A DNA stretch of 64,000 nt, taken from VXRJ01 sp965246995 (GTDB taxonomy: Bacteria > Acidobacteriota > Vicinamibacteria > Vicinamibacterales > UBA8438). Positions 37,301-43,207 of this stretch are shown piece by piece. How positions within the stretch are numbered: position 1 is the first letter of the stretch; each line of letters begins with the position of its first letter. Below the pieces are notes generated by a model that did no database searches, had not been told where the DNA came from, and saw nothing but the letters and a program-made list of their open reading frames with translations. The DNA lies in NCBI GenBank assembly GCA_965246995.1, contig OZ252008.1, positions 1,984,001 through 2,048,000 of the forward strand, in the 5' to 3' direction. The position numbers and the translations under genes were made by a program.

Positions 37301-38098
37301 GCCGAGGAGCAGCAGACGGACATGGCCATGACGATGACGGCAGCCGGGATACGAGGCCAGCTGTTGTCGCCGACGGACGGGCGGGGACTCTCACTGGCGC
37401 TGGCAACTGACGCCTTGTGGCTGCGCGCGACCTCCGACGCGGTGGAGAGCGTACTGGCCGCGGCAGGGGAGGTGCGTCGACTGCGGCTGCGCATTGAGGG
37501 TTCCTATGGCGGCTCGCTCGCGCCGACCTTCGAGCTCGGCGTGCGCCAGGATGCGGGCGATGCGGAGACGGGCTTCGGCCTCGAGGTGGGCGGCGGGCTT
37601 CGATATGCGGCGGGGGGGTTGACGGCGGATCTGGGTGTGCGCGGTCTGCTGGCGCACGAGGATCAATACTTCCAGGAACGAAGGGTGGCGGGCTCGATCA
37701 TCTACCACTCGGACCCATCCTCGGATCTGGGCCTGTCGTTCGCGCTTTCGCCGTCATGGGGAGCCGCCTCTTCGGGCGGCGGCGCGGATGCGCTGTGGGC
37801 GAGGAAGACCATGAATGGTATTGCGCCGGCCGATACGCGTATGCCGGGTGGCCGTCTGGATGCAGAACTCGGCTATGGGGTTCCGGTGTTCGGCGGCCGG
37901 GGCGTGGTCACCCCCTATGCCGGACTCGTGGTCTCCGAGAGCGGCCGCCGTGACCTGCATCTCGGCTGGCGCCTGAACTGCGGCCCATACTGCAATCTGA
38001 TGGTTGGGCTGAAGCGCCCTGACAGCGCCATCCGCAGCAACGAATACATCGTCATGCTGCAGTCGGACGTGTTCGCTCTCGGACGTTCCGTCCGGTAG
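28385..38098 (+). CDS. adhesin A: giant Calx-beta-repeat autotransporter-type surface protein
   Basis: 3237 codons from a TTG; the start is uncertain. A signal-like hydrophobic stretch (TLAAACALACAAPAAYAQ) ends near residue 66. Residues about 70-500 are beta-rich with Ig-like motifs, and an Ig-like repeat lies near 520-600 (GATFTYQWYADD). From about 858 to 2620 come some eight Calx-beta-type repeat pairs, six of them in near-identical 222-residue units with VTVSEETRTVxEGGSATYTV and DDDTRGV motifs. Residues about 2760-3237 form a C-terminal barrel beginning AWLVRFGRTAAGHVLDAV. Calx-beta modules bind Ca2+, so a calcium-stiffened adhesin is likely. Expression is probably governed by K2 through P2. 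Confidence 0.85.
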   Translation: MSLTVFPARAAAFVSVIAAPCRTLAAGLSASRRGAVSGRLSADLAIVRWTLAAACALACAAPAAYAQSVALTASFVDLPASHDASHGGMNAFTFRIQFSDAVAASFVTMRDEALDVTGGNVTDARRVDGRSDLWEITVEPTVVGDVVIALPATSDCDATGAVCTSDRRRLETGISATVPAVAARVISVARDPDGTGPLGLTEHQATRRPFTVAVLFNRTVTGIEASELEVTHGRVLSVTHSPSGPTSEIIVVGIQPFGGNGDRLTLSIPADVEAYGNTAAPDVYFADIIITSETLTATMTSNAVAPVLATFSLRIAFNQEILFQSDGDSTVPLPGISIDEYLSLGDFEVVNGSVTSLAHTVESGRSVVTAQVLPTPNSVVVTVSLGSNRAFTRQGIGNQSARFQIAGMASQVSIAAVAAEVVEGAAAQFTLTRTGLLTATLTVGVSVAEDGAMLSGTPPATVTFEAESATASLSVATEDDATDEAASLVMATVMVGEGYVPGPPVSAQVTVGDNDNGAATGQPVITGTLRMHETLLAGTTGIGDTDGLAGATFTYQWYADDVAIDGATGSSHVLTAVEVDTAITVTVSFTDDEGHAEGPLTSAATALVQLPLPTRVLAAERDAASTDGIGLFPNQATRRSFIVFVKFDRTISGIEASELEVTHGHVLNAVSGAASGVACSGTEYYGRIPPVPPDVLCVHIQPTGGDGDRLTLSIPADVEAHGNAAAPDVHTANIVITNETLTATATSPSPSPVSGVFRLVITFNQVVLWRHAGYETLELPPWQFFTADDIDVQNGTLGVVDFEFGTTPGQTTASLLVTPTEDYVGPLTVSLLPNSVCTLQGICNAIGVDFSTDVTDDHGRGVTVSPNTLTVSEGGTATYTVVLTSPPTHVVTVTPTVTGDADVTVSPASLRFNPERGPWNIPQEVTVSAAHDADGEDDTATIAHAVVSSGDYAGVNAAGVGVTVTDDETASTELTLSVDDATVPESSRGQVITVTGTLSGAPHTSPTTVTVAVGAGTATETADYAPVTSVTLTIDAGESSGETTFTLIPVDDAVDEENETVLVTGTVSGLTVTGATVTIADDDTRGVTVSEETRTVREGGSATYTVVLTSQPTAAVTVTPAVTGDDDVTVRPASVRFTPRTWNTAQTVTVSAAHDADGEDDTAAIAHAVRGGDYAAVTAAGVGVTVMDDETASSGLTLSVDDATVPESSRGQVITVTGTLSGAPRTSPTTVTVAVGAGTATETTDYAPVSDITLTIAAGEPSGETIFTLNPVDDAIDEEDETVLVTGTVAGLTVTRATVTITDDDTRGVTVSEETRTVPEGGSATYTVVLTSQPTAAVTVTPAVTGDDDVTVRPASVQFTTTTWNTAQAVTVSAAHDVDADDDTATIAHAVSGGDYASVTAAVVSVTVTDDETASSGLTLSVDDATVPERSRGQVITVTGTLSGAPRAASTGVTVAVGAGTATETTDYAPVTSVTLAIAAGESSGETTFTLIPVDDAVDEQDETVLVTGTVAGLTVTRATVTIADDDTRGVTVSEETRTVREGGSATYTVVLTSEPTAAVTVTPAVTGDADVTVRPASVRFTTTTWNTAQTVTVSAAHDADGEDDTATIAHTVSTVSGGDYASVTAAGVGVTVTDDETASSGLTLSVDDATVPESSRGQVITVTGTLSGAPRTSATAVTVAVAAGTATETADYAPVTSVTLTIVAGESSGETTVTLNPVDDAVDEQDETVLVTGTVAGLTVTGAMVTITDDDTRGVTVSERTRTVPEGGSATYTVVLTSQPTEPVTVTPAVTGDDDVTASPASVQFTTTTWNTAQAVTVSAAHDVDADDDTATIAHAVSGGDYASVTAAVVGVTVTDDETASTGLTLSVDDATVPERSRGQVITVTGTLSGAPRAASTGVTVAVGPGTATETTDYAPVTSVTLTIAGGESSGETTFTLIPVDDAVDEQDETVLVTGTVAGLTVTRATVTITDDDTRAVTVSEETRTVREGGSATYTVVLTSQPTAAVTVTPAVTGDADVTVRPASVRFTTTTWNTAQTVTVSAAHDADGEDDTATIAHAVRGGDYASVTAAGVGVTVTDDETASSGLTLSVDDATVPESSRGQVITVTGTLSGAPRTSPTAVAVAVGAGTATETTDYAAVTSVTLTIAAGEPSGETTFTLNPVDDAVDEQDETVLVTGTVAGLTVTRATVTIADDDTRGVTVSEETRTVPEGGSATYTVVLTSQPTEPVTVTPAVTGDDDVTASPASVRFTTTTWNTAQAVTVSAAHDVDEEDDTAAIAHAVSTVSGGDYASVTAAGVGVTVTDDETGTDDETASSGVTLSVNPAAVSEGAGATTVTVTGTLSGAPGPSATTVTVAVGAGTATETTDYAPVSDITLTIPAGETSGTATFTLVPVDDDLDEADETVLVSGTAASGLTVTPTSLTIADDDGRGVVVRPTAVTVAEGGSGEYTVVLTSGPTGPVTIEVEVSGSPDVTALPTTLTFTPSNWNAPQTVTVSVDEDPDAVNDAATVAHTVSGGGYDGVTAESVEVTVTDDETGTTMAVLTVSPAVVSEGVGSAGQTMTVTGTLNGGTRSEATVVTVTVAGGTATEGDDFTEVADFTLTIPAGETSGTATFTLVPVDDDVDEDDETLTVSGTAASGLTVTPTSLTIADDEDTPTLSIADAQGSEDAGSLVFTVTLSGASSRAVTVDWETSDGTATAGRDYEAASGTVTFMAHETEQPVPVPVIGDNLDEAEQTFTLRLSNPVHALLGDAEAVGTIVGRDVLPKAWLVRFGRTAAGHVLDAVDERLTSTRGAVRAETAANGLEVTVGGRRVGLTPDGAAQDEFAALSRRMPEETGLDTSPAGSADGTRQPSGRDVLAGSAFRYRGSAGANGGTWSLWGGGAFSQFDGRAEDVALDGEVLTGTVGIDLGRNKWLTGLVLSRSWGDGVFSSSSSSGDLESSLTGLYPYLRYQASTRVSVWGLGGYGKGTLRLAEEQQTDMAMTMTAAGIRGQLLSPTDGRGLSLALATDALWLRATSDAVESVLAAAGEVRRLRLRIEGSYGGSLAPTFELGVRQDAGDAETGFGLEVGGGLRYAAGGLTADLGVRGLLAHEDQYFQERRVAGSIIYHSDPSSDLGLSFALSPSWGAASSGGGADALWARKTMNGIAPADTRMPGGRLDAELGYGVPVFGGRGVVTPYAGLVVSESGRRDLHLGWRLNCGPYCNLMVGLKRPDSAIRSNEYIVMLQSDVFALGRSVR
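30958..35700 (+). repeat. tandem 666-bp repeat array inside adhesin A
   Basis: Unit starts (…ACGCGCGGGGTGACGGTGTC) fall near 31634, 32300, 32967, 33642, 34308 and 34974, with diverged units at about 30959 and 35668. Spacing is 666 bases except once 675. Near-identity of the units invites unequal recombination and assembly collapse, so the copy number in the cell may vary. Confidence 0.85.
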
Positions 38099-38143
38099 TG
38101 TCCCGTCACGTGGTGGAACATCGCACCGTCTCCGAGTTCCTCC

Positions 38144-38295
38144 CAGCGGCTGCGTGAGCTGGCGCATCGATTCGGCGCTGAAGTAGCGCTGGTCCGCATC
38201 TTCCCGAATCCGGCGAGCTGTCTCCGGCTGATCCGGGCGCTCTGCGCGGAGACCCACGAGGGGTGGCTCGAAGACCACCGCTACCTGAACGTGGG
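38144..38295 (+). pseudogene. mutator-type transposase C-terminal remnant
   Basis: The frame reads QRLRELAHRFGAEVALVRIF, PNPASCLRLIRALCAETHEG and WLEDHRYLNV, the C-terminal end of an IS256/mutator-type transposase different from the intact one at 16 kb. There is no start and no catalytic region. It marks a former insertion downstream of adhesin A. Confidence 0.55.
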
Positions 38296-38506
38296 GAACC
38301 CAACCCGCCGCGGCCGCGGCCGAGGTGTTTCACCCGGTCCACGTGGTCAACCACCCCGCGGCCGGCGCCGGCGCGGTTGAGGCACAATGAACTGGCATGG
38401 ATCGACCGGCCATCCCCCAAGAATGGCGAGACGAGTCCGACGCGGCGGCCGCGCGGCCGTTCCACGTCCGTATGCGTACGCGTTCGTCCACACGTACACG
38501 CCGGTG

Positions 38507-38605
38507 ATGGACGACGAGCCGTACCGCTCCTGGGAGAGCACGGCGGAGTACCGCCGCTGGTGCGACGAGAACCTGCCCGACTGGTTGGGCTATGGGACCG
38601 ATTAA
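38507..38605 (+). CDS. small acidic/aromatic protein, unknown
   Basis: 32 residues from the ATG at 38507 (in-frame ATGs exist upstream at 38387 and 38423). It reads MDDEPYRSWESTAEYRRWCD and ends LPDWLGYGTD. The composition is protein-like and the pattern resembles small proteins I have seen beside mobile or toxin genes, but no family can be named. It lies in the gap upstream of trlF. The stretch 38606-38908 has a further open frame with no recognisable motif. Confidence 0.35.
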   Translation: MDDEPYRSWESTAEYRRWCDENLPDWLGYGTD

Positions 38606-38908
38606 CAACCGCCAGGTCGGGGAGCTACGAGACGCCCTGTACGTGCAGAAGACGCTGCGCAACGGGATTCGGTACACTTCGGGCCGACCTTGGTATCCGC
38701 CGAGTGGAGGAAGGACCTGTCGGGATGCTCGTCGAGAGGGACGGCCGGGTCGGGAGGTGGTCTCGGCTGGTGGTGAGGGCGCATATGCGTAACCGCGACC
38801 CCCTGCCGAGTGCCGAGGATTGGGCGGCGCGGCTCGACCTGGCGCGCCGGGGCGGCGATCGGTGGTGCGGCCCACGCCCGGTGTGCGCCGGCACGGATGA
38901 GGTGCCCC

Positions 38909-41608
38909 ATGGCTCCCGATGATGTGATCACCAGGGCACGGGAACTCCCGAGCGGCGCCGTGTTCCACCGTTGCGCGCTTCAGGTGAACCCTCACCACTA
39001 CGATTCCACGTACCGGGGCCACGCACCGTCCGGCGACGCTGTCGATCACCCCGGGGCGATCGTTCAGAAAGCGTCGGACCTCGGCGTCTCCGTGCTCGCC
39101 ATCACCGACCACAACCACGTCGGCGGCGTCGCCGCGTTCCGCGCCGCCGCCGAAGGACGTGGCATCCACATCTTTCCCGGCTTCGAGTTGTCGTCGAGCG
39201 AGGGTATTCACGTTCTGTGCATCTATGCCCCCGACACCGCGGACGACCTCCTCGCGCGCTACCTCGGCGGGTTCGGCATCACCGACACGAAGCCCTCGGC
39301 CGGGTTGGCTGACAAGGCCTTTGCGGACATCCTCGCCAAGGGACGCGAGCAGGGCGGTGTCGCGATTGCTGCCCACGTGACCAACGATAAGGGGCTGCTC
39401 AAGGTCCTCACCGGTCAGGCGCGCATCCAGGCGTGGCGGAATGGGGACCTGCTGGCGATCCAGATTCCCGGTCCCGTTGCCGACTTACCCTACGACGCGA
39501 GGCAAATCGTCGAGAACACGAACCCCGACTACCGGCGCGACCCTGCCGCCAAGGATGGGCTCGCCATCGCGGTCGTCAACGCGAAGGACATCGCCAAGCC
39601 CGAAGACCTCGACGATCGCTCGGCCACCTGCTGGATCAAGATGTCAGAGGTGACGATCGAGGGGCTGCGCCAGGCCTTTCTGGATCCCGGCTCGCGCATC
39701 CGGAATCCCAAGGAAGGCAAGCTGGAGCCAGAGGAGCACGCCGAACTCGTCGCGCTCGCCTGGGAGGGAGGATTCCTCGACGGCGCCGCTGTCCATTTCA
39801 ATCCGAACCTCAACGTCCTGGTCGGGGGCCGCGGGACCGGCAAGTCGACCGTGATCGAGAGCATCCGCACGGTGCTGGGCCTCGAGGCCATCGGCGACGA
39901 GGCGCGCAAGGCCCACCAGGGCATCATCCGCCACGTCCTAAAGAACGGGACCAAGATCTCGCTCCTCGTCCGCGCCCATCGCCCGGCCGTTCGCGAGTAC
40001 CGCATCGAGTGCACGATCCCGAACCCGCCGCTGGTCCGGGACGATCATGGCGAGGTATCCAATCTCTCGCCCCAGGACGTGCTGCCGCGTGTCGAGGTCT
40101 TCGGCCAGCACGAGATCTCGGAGCTGACCAAGAGCCGCGAGAAGCTGACCCGCCTGCTCGACCGCTTCGTCGATCGCGATGACGACCTCCCGCGCCAGAA
40201 GGCCGACCTGCGCCGCGCGCTGGAGAAGAGCCGCAAGAGCCTGGTCGACACGCGCGCCGAGTTGGCGCGGATCGAGGAGCGTCTGGCAGCGCTTCCGGGC
40301 CTCGAAGAGACGCTGGAGCGCTTTCGCGATGCCGGTCTCGAGGATCGGCTCAAGGAGCAGAGCCTGCTCGTGCGCGAGGAGCGCCTGCTTGCCTCCATTC
40401 CGGAGCGCCTCGCGTCATTCCGCGAATGTCTCGAGACCCTGAAGCGCGAAGTCCCGATGGACCGCGTGTTCCTCTCCGCCAAGGCTCTCGAGGATCTGCC
40501 CGGAAAGGCGATCCTTCAGCGCTTGGACGGCGTCTTCAACACGCTCGACCTCGAACTCCAGCGAATCGCGAAGGACTTGGAGCAGGCGCTGGCGCGCGCC
40601 GACGAGGGTGTCGCCCTGGTGCGCACCGAGTGGGAGACGCGCAAGAAAGATGTCCAAGAGGTCTACGAGAAGATCCTCCGCGAGCTGCAGAAGTCGCGCG
40701 TGGACGGCGAGGAGTTCATCCGCCTGCGGCGGCAGATCGAGGAGCTGCGGCCTTTGCGCGAGCGGCAGGCCTCGGCCCGGCGCACCGAGAAGGAGCATGC
40801 CGACCGCCGCCGCAGCCTGTTGGCGGAGTGGGAGGACATCAAGGCGCAGGAGTTCCGACGCCTGGACGGCGCGGCGAAGGGAGTCAACAAGAAGCTCCGC
40901 GATCGGGTGCAGGTGGAGGTGACCGCGGCCGGCGACCGCGAGCCGCTGTTCAACCTCCTCCGGGAAAAGGTTGGCGGGCGACTGTCCGAAGCGATCGACA
41001 GCCTCCGGGGCGTTCGCGATCTCTCTCTCACTCAGTTCGTCGAGGCCTGCCGTTCCGGCGCGAAGGCGCTGCACAAGATGTTCGGCATCACGCCAGCCCA
41101 AGGAGAGCGCCTCGCCACGGCTGAGCCCGAGGTGCTGATGCGCGTCGAGGAACTCGACCTGCCCCCGACGACCGCGATCCGACTCGATACGGCTCCCGCC
41201 GGGGAGCCCCCGGCGTGGCAGGCGCTCGAGGACCTCTCCACCGGCCAGAAGGCCACCGCGGTCCTGCTTCTGCTGCTGCTCGAGTCCGAAGCGCCACTCA
41301 TCGTCGATCAACCGGAGGACGATCTCGACAACCGCTTCATCACCGAGGGCGTCGTCCCGCGCATGCGCGAGGAGAAGCAGCGCCGCCAGTTCCTTTTCTC
41401 CACCCACAACGCCAACATCCCGGTCCTCGGCGATGCCGAGCTGATCGTCGGCCTTTCCGCCACTGGCGAGGCCGAGCACGGCCGCGCGCGCATCGCCCCC
41501 GAGCACATGGGCTCGATCGACGCCAAGCCCGTGCGCGAGCTGGTCGAGGAGATCCTCGAAGGCGGCAAGGACGCCTTCGAGCGCCGGCGCCGGAAATACG
41601 GGTTCTGA
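38909..41608 (+). CDS. TrlF-type protein: PHP domain fused to SMC-like ATPase
   Basis: 899 residues from the ATG at 38909. Residues about 20-270 are a PHP phosphoesterase-like domain with metal-ligand motifs (LQVNPHHYDSTYRGH, AITDHNHVGG, GFELSSSEGIHVLC, AIAAHVT). Walker A GGRGTGKST lies near 312. A long charged coiled coil spans about 400-700. The ABC signature LSTGQKATAVLLLLLLES is near 775, Walker B LIVDQPEDDLDN near 795, and a final switch FSTHNANIPVLGDA follows. This is the TrlF/PHP-SMC architecture found in defence-type loci. A nuclease or phosphatase action triggered by the SMC ATPase is inferred. An 11-base gap separates it from the next gene, so they form an operon. Confidence 0.85.
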   Translation: MAPDDVITRARELPSGAVFHRCALQVNPHHYDSTYRGHAPSGDAVDHPGAIVQKASDLGVSVLAITDHNHVGGVAAFRAAAEGRGIHIFPGFELSSSEGIHVLCIYAPDTADDLLARYLGGFGITDTKPSAGLADKAFADILAKGREQGGVAIAAHVTNDKGLLKVLTGQARIQAWRNGDLLAIQIPGPVADLPYDARQIVENTNPDYRRDPAAKDGLAIAVVNAKDIAKPEDLDDRSATCWIKMSEVTIEGLRQAFLDPGSRIRNPKEGKLEPEEHAELVALAWEGGFLDGAAVHFNPNLNVLVGGRGTGKSTVIESIRTVLGLEAIGDEARKAHQGIIRHVLKNGTKISLLVRAHRPAVREYRIECTIPNPPLVRDDHGEVSNLSPQDVLPRVEVFGQHEISELTKSREKLTRLLDRFVDRDDDLPRQKADLRRALEKSRKSLVDTRAELARIEERLAALPGLEETLERFRDAGLEDRLKEQSLLVREERLLASIPERLASFRECLETLKREVPMDRVFLSAKALEDLPGKAILQRLDGVFNTLDLELQRIAKDLEQALARADEGVALVRTEWETRKKDVQEVYEKILRELQKSRVDGEEFIRLRRQIEELRPLRERQASARRTEKEHADRRRSLLAEWEDIKAQEFRRLDGAAKGVNKKLRDRVQVEVTAAGDREPLFNLLREKVGGRLSEAIDSLRGVRDLSLTQFVEACRSGAKALHKMFGITPAQGERLATAEPEVLMRVEELDLPPTTAIRLDTAPAGEPPAWQALEDLSTGQKATAVLLLLLLESEAPLIVDQPEDDLDNRFITEGVVPRMREEKQRRQFLFSTHNANIPVLGDAELIVGLSATGEAEHGRARIAPEHMGSIDAKPVRELVEEILEGGKDAFERRRRKYGF

Positions 41609-41619
41609 GTAGCGGTGCG

Positions 41620-42918
41620 ATGAACCGAACCGATCTGGAAGAGCTGATCCGCAACGGCGAGAACTCGGGCGTCGAGTTCAAGCGTGACGATGTCGTCCCT
41701 GAGCGACTCGCCAAGGAGTTGGCGGCGCTGCTGAACCAAGAGGGGGGGCATCTCCTCCTTGGCGTTGAAGACGACGGCACCGTGTCGGGTCTGACCCGCG
41801 CACCGAAGCAGGTCGAAGAATGGATCATGGAGATCGCGCGTGTGCACCTTCGCCCCGCGGCCATTCCGTTCTGGGAGACCCTGACGCTGGACGACGGCAG
41901 TGTTATCGGAGTCATCTCGCTTCCCGCCGACGCGCCGGACAAACCCTACAAGGCCAAGCGCGGAACGGCGTGGGTGACGCAGGTTCGGGTGGGCACGACC
42001 ACTCGCGATGCGACCGACGCAGAGGAAGCGCGTCTCTACATGCAGTCCGGGCACCTACAGTACGACCGCAAGCCGATTCCCGGCGCGACGTTCGACGACC
42101 TCGACCTGCGACGCCTGGTGAACTACTTCCGTGACCTGCGCCAGCAGGGGGCTCCAGAGGACACGGACCGCGAGTCCTGGCTGCGCCTGCTGGTCAACAC
42201 CGAGGTGATGGCCGAGGACCGCACCCGACCGATGCCGAGCGCGGGCGGGCTGCTGCTCTTGGGCCTGAAGCCAAATCGCTTCCTCCCCCAGGCCGGAATC
42301 AGCGCAGTGGCCTACTCCGGCACCGAGAAGGACTATGACGCGAAGGCCCGGGCGACGCTGCGAGGGCCCGCAGTGTCCCTGTTCCCAGCCCCGTCGGACG
42401 ATCCCGGGCAGCCGCTCTACCCCCTGCTGCCACGCACGTTTTCGGAGGCTGGCAACGCCGTTGAAGCGGGCGTCATCGAGCAAGCCCTCGACTTCGTGCG
42501 CCGCAACATGGAAGTGACCGCCTGGATCGAGAACGGCGGGCGGCGCCTGGAGCGCTGGGACTACCCGCTCGAAGCCGTGCGCGAAGCGCTGGTCAACGCG
42601 GTCGCGCACCGCGACTACACCATCACCGTGTCGGACATCGAGCTTTCCATCTACACGGACCGGATCGAGATCATCTCTCCCGGGCGCCTCCCGAACACGG
42701 TCACCGTCGACAAGATGCGGGCCGGATACCGCGCCTCGCGCAACGAGTTGATCAAGGAGGTGCTGCGCGACTACCGCTACATCGAAGCCACCGGCCTCGG
42801 AGTGCCGCGCAGAATCATTGATGGGATGCGCGCGCACAACGGCACCGAGCCTGACCTCATCGAAGAGGATGATCGCTTCCTGGTACGCCTGTGGAAGGAA
42901 GTCATGCCTTCAGCCTAA
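41620..42918 (+). CDS. AlbA_2 (Schlafen-type) DNA-binding protein with GHKL-like C-terminal domain
   Basis: 432 residues. The N-terminal AlbA_2/Schlafen-like domain (residues about 1-130) shows SGVEFKRDDV, ELAALLNQEGGHLLLGVEDD and RVGTTTRDATDAE. The C-terminal part has EALVNAVAHRDY near 320, IEIISPGRLP near 347 and ATGLGVPRRII near 385, the HATPase_c_4 pattern of predicted transcriptional regulators and defence proteins. It is encoded immediately after trlF and probably acts with it. The exact role, whether regulator or nucleic-acid-binding effector, cannot be told from the sequence. Confidence 0.85.
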   Translation: MNRTDLEELIRNGENSGVEFKRDDVVPERLAKELAALLNQEGGHLLLGVEDDGTVSGLTRAPKQVEEWIMEIARVHLRPAAIPFWETLTLDDGSVIGVISLPADAPDKPYKAKRGTAWVTQVRVGTTTRDATDAEEARLYMQSGHLQYDRKPIPGATFDDLDLRRLVNYFRDLRQQGAPEDTDRESWLRLLVNTEVMAEDRTRPMPSAGGLLLLGLKPNRFLPQAGISAVAYSGTEKDYDAKARATLRGPAVSLFPAPSDDPGQPLYPLLPRTFSEAGNAVEAGVIEQALDFVRRNMEVTAWIENGGRRLERWDYPLEAVREALVNAVAHRDYTITVSDIELSIYTDRIEIISPGRLPNTVTVDKMRAGYRASRNELIKEVLRDYRYIEATGLGVPRRIIDGMRAHNGTEPDLIEEDDRFLVRLWKEVMPSA

Positions 42919-43172
42919 AGCACTCCCCCGCGGAGAGACCTACCTCATCGCCTGTCAATCCTTCCACCCGAAACTGTCCACTTCAGGGGCGCACTCCAGG
43001 CCTCTTCCGTACACTGCTCACTCCCCCAAGAGGATGGCCCCAATACGTCACGTCCCAGATGGCTGGTGGTAAATACATGGAACATCCAGCACGTGAGCAA
43101 GGACCTGCCGGCGCCAGCCGAGAGCCTCGCCGGCGCGGCACGCGCCACTCGAACTTCCCGACGCGCACCTCA
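42919..43172. other. intergenic debris between AlbA_2 gene and K3
   Basis: About 250 bases with several short open frames on both strands but no recognisable protein, RNA or repeat other than the 32-bp cassette flank that begins at 43173. Confidence 0.4.
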
Positions 43173-43204
43173 AGTGGTGCCACACGCGGGGTGGGCGCGG
43201 TGCG
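43173..43204. repeat. 32-bp cassette flank beyond K3 (second copy)
   Basis: Identical to 19481-19512. The next bases run straight into the K3 stop codon and coding end. Together the two copies define a common downstream boundary of K1 and K3. Confidence 0.7.
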
Positions 43205-43207
43205 GCG

